Shown one piece after another: positions 9,154 to 17,364 of a stretch of DNA of 33,211 nucleotides (the stretch's first letter is position 1; the number at the start of each line of letters is the position of its first letter). Source of the stretch: JBAXTE01 sp964653595. Lineage in GTDB: Bacteria; Bacteroidota; Bacteroidia; Bacteroidales; WCHB1-69. The notes below the pieces were generated by a model, which ran no database searches, was not told the DNA's origin, and saw only the letters and a program-made list of their open reading frames with translations. The translations under genes and the position numbers were made by a program. The DNA is taken from positions 1-33,211 of the forward strand of contig CAZZHH010000035.1 of assembly GCA_964653595.1 (NCBI GenBank), read 5' to 3'.

Positions 9154-10029
9154 TTATAGTTTTTTCTTTTTTGCGTTTAGTGTGTTTTGTAAAAGACCAA
9201 CAATTGTCATCGGGCCAACACCACCTGGAACTGGAGTGATTGCACCTGCTACTTTGCTTGCAGATTCGAAGTTAACATCACCCACAAGTCTATATCCCGA
9301 CTTTTTGGTATCATCTTTTATTCTATGGATGCCAACATCTATCACAGTAGCCCCGGGTTTTATATATGAAGAGTCTATCATCTCTGGTTTGCCAATTGCA
9401 ACAATTAGAATATCTGCTTTACTTGCAATTTCCTTCATGTTTTGAGTTTTGCTATGACAAATAGTTACGGTGCTATTGCCTGGATTTGCATTTCTGCTAA
9501 GCAAAAGACTTAAGGGAGTACCTACAATGTTGCTTCTGCCAATGATAACCACATTTTTACCCATGGTTTCAATTTCGGAGCGGGACAGTAGTTGAATAAT
9601 GCCATAAGGAGTTGCAGGAATGTAGGTGTCCTCGCCCAAAACTAATTTTCCAATGTTTTGAGGATGAAATCCATCCATGTCTTTTGCAGGATCAATTTTG
9701 TTGATTACCTTATCGGAAGAGATGTGATTGGGTAAAGGAAGTTGAATAATTAGTCCATCTATTTCTGGGTCGTTGTTGATAAATTCTATAGAATCTAAAA
9801 GCTCTTTTTCAGAGATAGTTTCTGGAAATCGGTAGGTAGTAGAAATAAATCCAACTTCACGGGTTATCTTCTCTTTGTTTTCAATATACGTTTTGCTAGC
9901 ACCATCTTCGCCCACGATAATTGCAGCCAAATGTGGTGCATCTATTTCGTTGTCGAGCATTTGCTTTACTTCTGCGGCAATTTCAGATTTAATCTGTTCT
10001 GAAATTAATTTGCCATCAATAATTTTCAT
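9154..10029 (-). CDS. folD: Bifunctional methylenetetrahydrofolate dehydrogenase/cyclohydrolase FolD
   Basis: FolD converts 5,10-methylene-THF to 5,10-methenyl-THF with NADP+ and then to 10-formyl-THF, feeding purine and formyl-Met-tRNA synthesis in the cytosol. The 291 residues fit the family length. The catalytic Tyr-Lys pair is seen as YIENK (Y48, K52). The signature DGLIIQLPLP is present, as are DMDGFHPQNIGKL, the Rossmann motif GRSNIVGTPLSLLL and the C-terminal PGGVGPMTIVGLL. It lies 67 bases downstream of ffh on the same strand with no clear promoter between, so co-transcription with ffh is likely. A strong terminator follows at 9080-9124. Confidence 0.97.
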   Translation of the reverse strand: MKIIDGKLISEQIKSEIAAEVKQMLDNEIDAPHLAAIIVGEDGASKTYIENKEKITREVGFISTTYRFPETISEKELLDSIEFINNDPEIDGLIIQLPLPNHISSDKVINKIDPAKDMDGFHPQNIGKLVLGEDTYIPATPYGIIQLLSRSEIETMGKNVVIIGRSNIVGTPLSLLLSRNANPGNSTVTICHSKTQNMKEIASKADILIVAIGKPEMIDSSYIKPGATVIDVGIHRIKDDTKKSGYRLVGDVNFESASKVAGAITPVPGGVGPMTIVGLLQNTLNAKKKKL

Positions 10030-10096
10030 TGTAATATCTAGTTTTCTGTAATTTTTTTTATTTGTCGATAGTCTACTTTTTCAGAGAAAAGAAATT

Positions 10097-11416
10097 TTAT
10101 CGTTTCATTTTTTTCATCAGCCCTGCTTTATTAGTAGTGAGCATTTTCATCATCTTTCGAGTGTCCTCAAATTGTTTGATAAGCTTGTTAACATCCTGAA
10201 CTGTAGTTCCACTACCCGAAGAAATACGTTTGCGTCTGCTGCCATTTAAGCAAATTGGGTTTTCTCTTTCGTAGGGGGTCATCGATTGAATGATTGCTTC
10301 GATTCCTTTAAAAGCGTTGTCATCGATATCAACATCTTTCATCATTTTGGACATGCCAGGAATCATTCCCACTAAGTCCTTGATGTTACCCATCTTTTTT
10401 ATTTGTTGAATTTGGGAAAGAAAATCGTTAAAACTAAATTGGTCTTTTGCAATTTTCTTTTGAAGTCTCTTTGCTTCTTCTTCATCATACTGCTCTTGTG
10501 CTCTTTCAACAAGAGAGACAATATCGCCCATCCCCAAAATACGATCTGCCATTCGGGATGGGTGGAATACGTCGATGGCGTCCATTTTTTCACCGATACC
10601 TACAAATTTGATTGGTTTGTTAACAACCGAACGGATGGTTAAAGCTGCACCACCTCGAGTGTCACCATCTAATTTGGTAAGAATAACTCCATCAAAATCT
10701 AACTTGTCGTTGAACGCTTTTGCAGTGTTTACTGCATCTTGACCAGTCATGGAGTCAACAACAAACAATATCTCCTGAGGAGTTAATGCTTTTTTTAACT
10801 CCGATATCTCTGTCATCATTACCTCGTCGATAGCTAATCGTCCCGCTGTATCGATGATGACTATGTTGTTGCCATTTGATCTTGCTTTAGTAATTGCATT
10901 TTTTGCTATGGCAATAGGGTTTTTATTCTCAACTTCTGAATAAAGGTCAACACCTATTTGCTCTGCTAATACGGTAAGTTGAGTGATTGCTGCTGGTCGG
11001 TATACGTCACAAGCAACAACCATAGGCTTATGTCCTTGCTTCGTTTTAAAATAGTTGGCTAGCTTTGCAGTAAAGGTAGTCTTTCCAGAGCCTTGCAAGC
11101 CAGACATGAGGATAATGGCAGGACTCCCCTTTATGTTAATATCCACCTTTTCGCTCCCCATCAATTCAGCCAATTCGTCGTGAACTATTTTCACCATCAA
11201 CTGACTAGGAGATACCGATGTAAGTACGTTTTGTCCTAACGCTTTCTTTTTTACTTCATCTGTAAAATCTTTGGCTACTTTATAACTAACATCCGCTTCC
11301 AGTAATGCTTTTCTGACCTCTTTTAGAGTCTCAGCTACATTAATTTCGGTAATATGTCCTTGTCCTTTTATTAATTTAAAGGCTCTTTCTAGTTTGTCAT
11401 TTAGATTTTCAAACAT
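10097..11416 (-). CDS. ffh: Signal recognition particle protein Ffh
   Basis: Ffh binds 4.5S/SRP RNA and signal sequences of nascent membrane proteins and delivers ribosomes to FtsY at the membrane. The 439-residue protein shows the N domain (1 to about 85), the G domain with GLQGSGKTTFTAKLA (P-loop), DVYRPAAI, DTAGRL and TKLDGDTRGGAAL, and a Met-rich M domain from about 300 (MGNIKDLVGMIPGMSKMMKD, then RRKRISSGSGTTVQDVNKLIKQF). The last residues are KAGLMKKMKR. Nothing is missing. It is upstream of folD in the same direction, and a -7 box lies 41 bases before the start. Confidence 0.98.
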   Translation of the reverse strand: MFENLNDKLERAFKLIKGQGHITEINVAETLKEVRKALLEADVSYKVAKDFTDEVKKKALGQNVLTSVSPSQLMVKIVHDELAELMGSEKVDINIKGSPAIILMSGLQGSGKTTFTAKLANYFKTKQGHKPMVVACDVYRPAAITQLTVLAEQIGVDLYSEVENKNPIAIAKNAITKARSNGNNIVIIDTAGRLAIDEVMMTEISELKKALTPQEILFVVDSMTGQDAVNTAKAFNDKLDFDGVILTKLDGDTRGGAALTIRSVVNKPIKFVGIGEKMDAIDVFHPSRMADRILGMGDIVSLVERAQEQYDEEEAKRLQKKIAKDQFSFNDFLSQIQQIKKMGNIKDLVGMIPGMSKMMKDVDIDDNAFKGIEAIIQSMTPYERENPICLNGSRRKRISSGSGTTVQDVNKLIKQFEDTRKMMKMLTTNKAGLMKKMKR

Positions 11417-11456
11417 CTTTCAAAAAATTGTTTTAATTTGTGCGCTATTTCAGGGG

Positions 11457-11464
11457 CAAAAATA
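11457..11464 (-). promoter_or_regulatory. -7 promoter element for ffh(-folD)
   Basis: Minus-strand TATTTTTG matches TAnnTTTG about 40 bases upstream of the ffh start, in the 84-base gap after the hydrolase gene. No good -33 element was seen. Confidence 0.5.
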
Positions 11465-11500
11465 GCTATTTTTTTTTTATTAGCAGTTATATATGTTTAT

Positions 11501-12298
11501 TTATCCAATATTTGAGACAAACGATTGAATGAATTTTAGAGTTTCAGTCGACTTTTCTATGTATCCCATGTGACCACAATTGCTTAGTAATAGAATCTCT
11601 GCATGCTGAGCTAAAGATGCTTGTGCAAGGGCAGATTGGTAGGAGACTCGTCCATCTTCTTTTCCAAGAATAAACAAGATTGGAATTGAGGTGGATATTA
11701 AAAAATCAAGTTTGTCTGTTCGCGCTGCCATTCCTCGCAAGCACGCAATTAGTGACTCTTTGCTTATCTCTTCAGCTCCTTTTCGAAGCCAATGGATCTC
11801 TTCTTGGTATCGATCGCGATTACTTTCGGAAAATAGTGCTGGAATGAAGTTAAAGATAAAACTATTGCGATTTTGTTTAATGATTTCGACAGTTCGCTCT
11901 CGTCCATTTTTTTCTTCGTCGCTGTCTGCAAGAGCATGGGAATGAAACAATCCTACCCCCAGCAGCTCTTCAGGATACATTTCGGCATAACTAAGAGTGA
12001 TATACCCTCCCATCGAATGGCCTATCATTACAAAGGGAGGTGTGTTTAGTTGTTTTAAAAGTAAATGTATGTGATTTGCCACCAATTCCATTGTTTGAAT
12101 CTCACGGATGAGTTCACTTTTGCCATGTCCCGGAATTTCAATGCAAATTACCCGATGGTGTTTACTAAGCTCTTCGTTAAATGTATCCCAAATTTCAATA
12201 CATTCCGTAAATCCATGAAGCATCACTATTGGAGTGCCTTTACCATGATCGGAATATCTGATTTTTTTGCCGTTTAAAATGGTTGTATTTATGTTCAT
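11501..12298 (-). CDS. Alpha/beta-fold hydrolase
   Basis: A cytosolic hydrolase of 265 residues with a full triad. The nucleophile elbow is GHSMGG (S95), the likely acid is D215 in GKEDGRV, and the histidine is H243 in NCGHMGYIE. The oxyanion-hole motif is MLHGF (residues 26-30), and IEIPGHGKS is the strand-4 motif of the family. The substrate is unknown; esterase, lactonase or acyl-thioesterase activity would all fit. There is no signal peptide. It sits 84 bases upstream of ffh on the same strand but has its own -7 box, and ffh has one too, so the two are probably separate units. Confidence 0.85.
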   Translation of the reverse strand: MNINTTILNGKKIRYSDHGKGTPIVMLHGFTECIEIWDTFNEELSKHHRVICIEIPGHGKSELIREIQTMELVANHIHLLLKQLNTPPFVMIGHSMGGYITLSYAEMYPEELLGVGLFHSHALADSDEEKNGRERTVEIIKQNRNSFIFNFIPALFSESNRDRYQEEIHWLRKGAEEISKESLIACLRGMAARTDKLDFLISTSIPILFILGKEDGRVSYQSALAQASLAQHAEILLLSNCGHMGYIEKSTETLKFIQSFVSNIG

Positions 12299-12312
12299 TT
12301 TCCTTTTTTTGA

Positions 12313-12320
12313 CAAAAATA
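12313..12320 (-). promoter_or_regulatory. -7 promoter element for the alpha/beta hydrolase
   Basis: Minus-strand TATTTTTG matches TAnnTTTG 14 bases upstream of the start codon, giving a very short leader. No -33 match was found. Confidence 0.45.
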
Positions 12321-12466
12321 GGGATTTCTGATTGATTTTATTGATTTATAAATTCTAAAAAAATATCATCTCGAAATATCCCATGTAATAAATTCTCCAA
12401 ATGATAGGTAATGTAAAATCAAACAATTAGTTATTATGATTTGTTGATTTAAAAAAATAGATTAAA

Positions 12467-13648
12467 ATGCAAAAAATAGATTTTGAAAACACGCAAGTTG
12501 CTTTTAAATACAGGTCTGATACCGAACTTAGAAAGGCTAGATTTTTATTTTCATTGTTAAATTACCCCTTTTTAATGTCTTTTGGTTCATCGATGATTTT
12601 ATTTCTCAAAAAAATGAAAATTGCACCCGTTTGGATACTTAAACCTCTTCTGTTTAGACATTTCTGTGGCGGTGTTAATATCCAAGAAGCAGAAGAAGTT
12701 GCTCATAGATTATCAAAATTTAACGTCAAATCTATTCCTGATTATTCTGTAGAAGGAAGATCCAATGAAAGTGGTATTGAACGTGTGGTAGAAGAAATTC
12801 TAAATACAATAAAACGCTCCTCAAAAAATCCATATTTTCCATTCGCAGTTTTTAAACCATCTGCACTTGCACCTCAATATGTTTTAGAAAAAATGAATAG
12901 ACAAGCTGCTTTAAACGATGAAGAAAATGAGATTGCAACTAAGTTTAATCGCAGATTTGAACTTATATGCAAGTGTGCTTTTGATCATAATGTCCGGATT
13001 CTGGTGGATGCTGAAGAGTATAGCTTTCAGGATGTGATAGATCGTAAAACCGAGGAAATGATGAGACTTTACAATAAAAGTAATGCAATTGTTTTTAACA
13101 CTTTTCAAATGTACCGTCACGATAGAGAGGATTATTTGAAAAGATTTATTGCAAAATCTAAGGAAGAAAATTTTTTCTTAGGCGTAAAAATTGTACGAGG
13201 TGCTTATCTAGAAAAGGAAAATTTTAAAGCTATTCAAGGAGGTTATCCCACTCCAATTCACCCTAGCAAAAAAGCTACAGACGATGCCTATAATAGAGCA
13301 ATTGCGGTTGTAATATCTAACTTGACCACTTGTGAGTTGTTTGTTGGAACTCATAACTTGGAAAGCATTGAGCTTTTATTGTCGTGGATGGAAAATAATA
13401 ATTTGTCAAACAACGATTCACGAATTTATATTTCTCAACTTTACGGGATGAGTGATACTATTTCCTTTAATTTATCTATGAATGACTATAATGTGGTAAA
13501 ATATCTTCCCTATGGACCTGTGAAAGAAGCTATTCCCTACTTAATTCGAAGGGCGAATGAAAATTCATCTGTATCGGGACAGACTGGGAGAGAGTTGGGC
13601 TTTATTCAAAGTGAAATATATAGAAGAAAGAGTAAAAAGACATCCTAA
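12467..13648 (+). CDS. Proline dehydrogenase (monofunctional PRODH)
   Basis: FAD enzyme that oxidises proline to pyrroline-5-carboxylate and passes electrons to the quinone pool; in bacteria it is usually membrane-associated. At 393 residues it is the stand-alone form, without the P5C dehydrogenase half of long PutA. Motifs of the TIM-barrel family are present: RILVDAEEYSFQD, NTFQMYRHD, GVKIVRGAYLEKE, FVGTHNLESIELL, QLYGMSDTISF, YLPYGPVKEAIPYLIRRANENSS. The paired arginines in LIRRANE are the expected substrate-binding residues. No P5C dehydrogenase gene is in the window. The downstream exonuclease starts 31 bases after the stop with its own -7 box. Confidence 0.93.
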   Translation: MQKIDFENTQVAFKYRSDTELRKARFLFSLLNYPFLMSFGSSMILFLKKMKIAPVWILKPLLFRHFCGGVNIQEAEEVAHRLSKFNVKSIPDYSVEGRSNESGIERVVEEILNTIKRSSKNPYFPFAVFKPSALAPQYVLEKMNRQAALNDEENEIATKFNRRFELICKCAFDHNVRILVDAEEYSFQDVIDRKTEEMMRLYNKSNAIVFNTFQMYRHDREDYLKRFIAKSKEENFFLGVKIVRGAYLEKENFKAIQGGYPTPIHPSKKATDDAYNRAIAVVISNLTTCELFVGTHNLESIELLLSWMENNNLSNNDSRIYISQLYGMSDTISFNLSMNDYNVVKYLPYGPVKEAIPYLIRRANENSSVSGQTGRELGFIQSEIYRRKSKKTS

Positions 13649-13655
13649 TATTTAC

Positions 13656-13663
13656 TACTTTTG
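13656..13663 (+). promoter_or_regulatory. -7 promoter element that decides the exonuclease start
   Basis: TACTTTTG matches TAnnTTTG, 16 bases before the ATG at 13680. It lies just after the proline dehydrogenase stop and downstream of the alternative upstream ATG at 13557, supporting 13680 as the start. Confidence 0.5.
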
Positions 13664-13679
13664 CATTAAAAATTATAAA

Positions 13680-14489
13680 ATGAAACTTAACCTAACTCGC
13701 CCAATCGTATTTTTCGATTTAGAGACAACCGGAATCAATATCGGCTCAGATAGAATTGTCGAAATATGTATGTTTAAAGTTCTACCCGATGGGAGTACTA
13801 TGCTAAAACATGAAGTGGTGAATCCGACGATACCAATTCCACCATCCGCTTCAAAAATACATGGTATCTGGGACAAAGATGTTGCAGATAAACCTACTTT
13901 TGCTCAAATAGCTAAGCAATTTAGTATGTTTATTGAGAATTGCGATTTGGCAGGTTTTAACTCAAACAGATTCGATATTCCGTTGCTTGCGGAAGAGTTT
14001 TTAAGAGCTAACGTTGATTTCGATATTAAAAATCGGAGTTTTGTAGATGTTCAGAATATTTTTCACAAAATGGAACCTCGAAATTTAAGTGCAGCATATA
14101 AATTTTATTGCAACAAAGATTTAAACAACGCTCATACGGCTGAAGCGGATACAATGGCTACATATGAAATTTTGCTTAGCCAGATTGAAAAGTATCAAGG
14201 GCAGGAAATTGTTGATTCCGAAGGGAATGTAACTGTGCCAATAGTAAATGACGTCAAAGCCTTGAGTGAAGTGTCGTTTTATCATAAAAATGCAGATTTG
14301 GCTGGGCAGATAATTTTTAATGATAAAAATGAAGAGATTTTCAATTTTGGCAAATATAAAAACAGAAGCGTTGCCGAGATATTCAGAACGGAACCCAGTT
14401 ATTATGATTGGATGATGAAAGCGGATTTTCCACTTTATACCAAAAAGGTACTGACTATTATCCGAATGCGCGACTTTAATTCAAAATAG
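13680..14489 (+). CDS. DnaQ-like 3'-5' exonuclease with ExoX-type C-terminal domain
   Basis: A 269-residue DEDDh exonuclease. Exo I is FFDLETTGI (D13, E15), Exo II is GFNSNRFDIPLLAEEF (D99), and Exo III is AHTAEADTMATYEIL (H152, D157), so all metal and catalytic residues are present. The last 50 residues or so (FNFGKYKNRSVAEIF, YYDWMMKADFP) match the small C-terminal domain seen in ExoX-like proteins. It probably trims single-stranded DNA 3' ends in repair; a role as polymerase proofreading subunit is less likely because of the extra domain. I use 13680 because an earlier in-frame ATG at 13557 would overlap proline dehydrogenase by 92 bases and add residues not typical of the family. The FAH-family gene follows after 10 bases, suggesting co-transcription. 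Confidence 0.9.
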   Translation: MKLNLTRPIVFFDLETTGINIGSDRIVEICMFKVLPDGSTMLKHEVVNPTIPIPPSASKIHGIWDKDVADKPTFAQIAKQFSMFIENCDLAGFNSNRFDIPLLAEEFLRANVDFDIKNRSFVDVQNIFHKMEPRNLSAAYKFYCNKDLNNAHTAEADTMATYEILLSQIEKYQGQEIVDSEGNVTVPIVNDVKALSEVSFYHKNADLAGQIIFNDKNEEIFNFGKYKNRSVAEIFRTEPSYYDWMMKADFPLYTKKVLTIIRMRDFNSK

Positions 14490-14499
14490 GTTTTTTAGA

Positions 14500-15111
14500 A
14501 TGAAAATTATCTGCATAGGTAAGAATTACCACGATCATAACCGGGAAATGAATAGCTCAGCCCCAGTGAAGCCCGTTTTTTTTATGAAACCCGACACTGC
14601 TTTATTGATTAGAAATAGACCCTTTTTTCTTCCCGATTTTTCAAATCAGGTGGAACATGAAATCGAATTACTTGTTAAAATTTGCAAATCAGGAAAAAGC
14701 ATCCATAAGCGTTTTGCTCATCTTTATTACCAAGAAATTGGCTTAGGTGTTGACTTTACGGCTCGTGATCTTCAACACGATTGCAGACAAAATGGAAATC
14801 CATGGGAAGTAGCCAAGGCCTTTGATTCTTCCGCAGTGGTTAGCGAGTTTATCCCGAAAGAGAATTTTTCATCCTTAAAATCCTTGGACTTTAAGTTGTT
14901 AAAAAATGGAGATATGGTTCAACAAGGAAATAGTTGCCAAATGATTTTTGGAATAGATGAAATCATAGCTCATATTTCCACTTTTGTTACTTTGAGAATT
15001 GGAGATATCATCTTTACAGGGACTCCTGCAGGAGTAGGCAAAGTAGCTATTGGCGACCATCTTGAAGGATGGTTGGAGAATCACAAATTATTGGATTTTC
15101 ATGTCAAATGA
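14500..15111 (+). CDS. Fumarylacetoacetate hydrolase (FAH) family protein
   Basis: A 203-residue protein of the short, single-domain FAH family, whose members act as acylpyruvases, oxaloacetate decarboxylases or related C-C hydrolases. It keeps the opening signature CIGKNYHDHNREM, KPVFFMKP, the metal-ligand glutamates in HEIELLVKI (E54, E56), the aspartate in GVDFTARD (D85), KAFDSSAVV, GNSCQMIF, GDIIFTGTPAGVG and GDHLEGW. Length and motifs resemble FAHD1-type acylpyruvases, but the substrate is not certain. The gene follows the exonuclease by 10 bases, probably in one transcript; no metabolic link between the two is evident. Its stop codon directly abuts the rsmD stop codon on the other strand. 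Confidence 0.9.
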   Translation: MKIICIGKNYHDHNREMNSSAPVKPVFFMKPDTALLIRNRPFFLPDFSNQVEHEIELLVKICKSGKSIHKRFAHLYYQEIGLGVDFTARDLQHDCRQNGNPWEVAKAFDSSAVVSEFIPKENFSSLKSLDFKLLKNGDMVQQGNSCQMIFGIDEIIAHISTFVTLRIGDIIFTGTPAGVGKVAIGDHLEGWLENHKLLDFHVK

Positions 15112-15669
15112 TTAGACTTCTGAATCTTTCTTTTCAATATTTATAAAAGCCGAAAAGTGAACTCTTCCATATTTTCGGAGCTCATAAAAATTTGAATGAT
15201 TTGAAAAATCGTGTTTTTCTGAATGTTCAAGAATAAACCAACCATCTTCTTTTACAAGGTTGCGTTCAAAAATCTTGTCGGGAATGGAAGAAATATTCGC
15301 CATATCGTATGGAGGATCGGCAAATATCACATTAAATTTTCTTCCCGTAGTTTTTATGTATTGAAAAGCTTCCGCTTTGATTACCGTTAAATTTTCAAAA
15401 TTTAAATTCTTCGCAGTTTTAGAGATAAAGTCAACGCATTTTTGATTTAAATCGACCGCTAAAACATGTATTGCTCCACGGGCAGCAAATTCATAACTGA
15501 TATTACCAGTGCCTGCAAAAAGATCTAATACTTCGATGGCGTCGAAATAAAAATAGTTGTTTAAAATGTTGAATAAGCTCTCTTTAGCCATGTCAGTTGT
15601 TGGACGTACTGGCAAAGAGTCGGGTGCAATGATGCGTTTCCCCTTATGAGCGCCACAGATAATTCTCAA
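15112..15669 (-). CDS. rsmD: 16S rRNA (guanine966-N2)-methyltransferase RsmD
   Basis: SAM-dependent methyltransferase for G966 in 16S rRNA of the small subunit. The 185 residues show the RsmD start MRIICGAHKGKRIIAP and RPTTDMAKESLFNIL, the SAM motif I VLDLFAGTGNISYEFAARGA, the acidic DLN after motif I, and the catalytic DPPYDM (family [D/N]PPY). It is the last gene of a three-gene minus-strand operon, six bases after DUF3822. The neighbouring order DUF3822-rsmD is common in Bacteroidota. No terminator is visible where it meets the FAH gene. Confidence 0.96.
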   Translation of the reverse strand: MRIICGAHKGKRIIAPDSLPVRPTTDMAKESLFNILNNYFYFDAIEVLDLFAGTGNISYEFAARGAIHVLAVDLNQKCVDFISKTAKNLNFENLTVIKAEAFQYIKTTGRKFNVIFADPPYDMANISSIPDKIFERNLVKEDGWFILEHSEKHDFSNHSNFYELRKYGRVHFSAFINIEKKDSEV

Positions 15670-15675
15670 AATGTA

Positions 15676-16497
15676 TTAATTTTTTTGTTCGACAAAATAA
15701 CGATGATAATCCCAACGAACATCCACATCTGGTTGCATAAAGCAGATCATGGGAAAGTATAAATTTAATAGATTGAACAAAAGGGACTTTTGATCAATTT
15801 TGCCAATCAATTGTAGTTCAATATCCGATGATTTTATCTCTAATTGGGTTAGTGCCATCACCAGAAAATAGATAAAATCTTCTTTAGTAGCATATTTAAA
15901 TCGGTTGAAAAAAATGAGTTGCCCTCTTTTTTTTACAGATAAATCAAAAGAATCTCCTTGTTGGAATGATATCAATCCAAGATAATCTGCTCGGTTTGAC
16001 TTTAATGTGTTCGTTGTTTTTAATAATCCCGAGTTATATCCTTCCACCGTTGCATTTGGAAAATTTGATTTTACAATATCAAACAATTGTTGGTTTACAA
16101 GACTAATACATACGATATTATCGATTACTTTATGTAAAATTTGGGAGTTTGCAATTAGCTCTTGATCTAGCTGGTAAGTTAAATAAGAGGTAATCTCATT
16201 TTCATCAAATATGGATAATGGCACTAATACATACCCAAGTTCATCGATTAGAACATAGGAGTTTTGAGTTGAAATTTTATCTTTAAGTTTTAGTGCGATT
16301 TGGGAAAAAGCTTCTTCGAAATTGGAGATGTTGTTGCTCTGAGCCCATTGGAATGAGCCACAATGAGCTAGATTTTCACCGTTGGATGTAAAAAATGACA
16401 AACCATCCGAGGATACTCGAATGGTTGTTTTTGTTGTGTCGGTGTTTGTGAGTGTGGAATACTCATAAACAAATATTTCGCTTACCTCAATACCCAT
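15676..16497 (-). CDS. DUF3822 family protein
   Basis: A 273-residue protein recognised as DUF3822 by the N-terminal VSSDGLSFFTSN strand pair, the FSQIALKLK helix, YVLVPLSIFDENEITSYL, and the late LFYFLVMALTQLEIKSSDIELQLIG-like segment (here FIYFLVMALTQLE), together with its position directly upstream of rsmD. I recall from memory that a Bacteroides member was solved with an actin-like ATPase fold; this needs checking. Biochemical function is unknown. It has no signal peptide or membrane helix, so it is cytosolic. It sits 9 bases after the pilin-like gene and 6 before rsmD, so the three are co-transcribed. Confidence 0.8.
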   Translation of the reverse strand: MGIEVSEIFVYEYSTLTNTDTTKTTIRVSSDGLSFFTSNGENLAHCGSFQWAQSNNISNFEEAFSQIALKLKDKISTQNSYVLIDELGYVLVPLSIFDENEITSYLTYQLDQELIANSQILHKVIDNIVCISLVNQQLFDIVKSNFPNATVEGYNSGLLKTTNTLKSNRADYLGLISFQQGDSFDLSVKKRGQLIFFNRFKYATKEDFIYFLVMALTQLEIKSSDIELQLIGKIDQKSLLFNLLNLYFPMICFMQPDVDVRWDYHRYFVEQKN

Positions 16498-16506
16498 AAT
16501 AAAATG

Positions 16507-17169
16507 TTACTCCCAATTCCCATCTGTAGAAGGCTCTGTTAATGAACCCATGATTAAATCGGTATATTTTTCTCTTTCTTGAAATTGCTCTTGTAATTTA
16601 CTGTATAAAATAAGGTTCATGATGCCAGATAAGCCTTTGCTATTAGCAGATAATTCTGAATCAACACCATTTAAAAATGCTTTTTTAGAAGCTACAACTT
16701 GAAAAACAGGGACTTTAATTCTTCCTTTTTCAACTGTGTCCGATTTCATTTCAAACACTTGATTGTTTGAAAATGGAACGTAACGCAATCCTTTAACATC
16801 AATATTTGGTTTGTCCTTGAAAATTTCTTTAAAAGCATCTACATACATTGTATCTCTTTTAATCAACCCTTTTTTTAGCGCTTGTTGTTCTGTTAATTCA
16901 TCTGGCACTGTTCCAGTCTTAACAACAATTGCCATTTTTCCATCGGTTAAGAAGCTAATCAATTGGTCGAAATCATTTGCGTACATTCCTTTTGTGTTTT
17001 TGTAAGCAATTTGAGCTGTACGAATATCCTTCATCTTTTCAATTACAACGTCTCTTCGAGTTTCAAAGATGGTTCTAAATTTCTCGGGACGCATTACGCT
17101 ACGAAAAATATAAACACTTAAAACAATAGCAGCAAGAATTAATGCAGTTTGGAATAATCTATTTTTCAT
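16507..17169 (-). CDS. Conserved pilin-like single-pass membrane protein of unknown function
   Basis: A 220-residue protein with one N-terminal hydrophobic helix (about residues 7-24, FQTALILAAIVLSVYIF) followed by an amphipathic helix and the motif IRTAQIAYKNTKGMYANDFDQLISFL. That motif looks like the start of a type II pseudopilin/type IV pilin globular domain (short-chain and GYAPDFDQL-like). There is no prepilin peptidase cleavage motif: the helix lacks a preceding Gly and Phe-Thr-Leu-Ile-Glu. The rest (FKDKPNIDVKGLRYVPFS, VFQVVASKKAFLNGVD) matches nothing I can name. It opens an operon with DUF3822 and rsmD. It is probably anchored in the inner membrane with the bulk in the periplasm. 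Confidence 0.7.
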   Translation of the reverse strand: MKNRLFQTALILAAIVLSVYIFRSVMRPEKFRTIFETRRDVVIEKMKDIRTAQIAYKNTKGMYANDFDQLISFLTDGKMAIVVKTGTVPDELTEQQALKKGLIKRDTMYVDAFKEIFKDKPNIDVKGLRYVPFSNNQVFEMKSDTVEKGRIKVPVFQVVASKKAFLNGVDSELSANSKGLSGIMNLILYSKLQEQFQEREKYTDLIMGSLTEPSTDGNWE

Positions 17170-17242
17170 GTCATTTATGAATTTATTTTTATTTTTTTGT
17201 TTTATTAAACGATTTTATCAATGTAATATTTTATTATGACCG

Positions 17243-17250
17243 CAAATTTA
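17243..17250 (-). promoter_or_regulatory. -7 promoter element for the pilin-like/DUF3822/rsmD operon
   Basis: Minus-strand TAAATTTG matches TAnnTTTG, 73 bases upstream of the first gene, in an AT-rich 195-base gap. No -33 match at the right distance. Confidence 0.45.
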
Positions 17251-17364
17251 AAAAAAAACATTGAATAATTTTTTATTCTAGCCAAACTTATTAAAAATGT
17301 TTTTTTAATCTACGTTTTTTTTTGAAAATCACCTTATAAATAACATTGCTATTTCCATTAAATA

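Noticed and set aside
12299..12466. Possible promoter for proline dehydrogenase (TATGATTTG near 12436-12444)
   Set aside because: It has three rather than two spacer bases and no matching -33 element, so it was not called.
13557..13679. Upstream ATG for the exonuclease overlapping proline dehydrogenase
   Set aside because: It would overlap the upstream gene by 92 bases, the extra residues are not family-like, and a -7 box sits just before the ATG at 13680.
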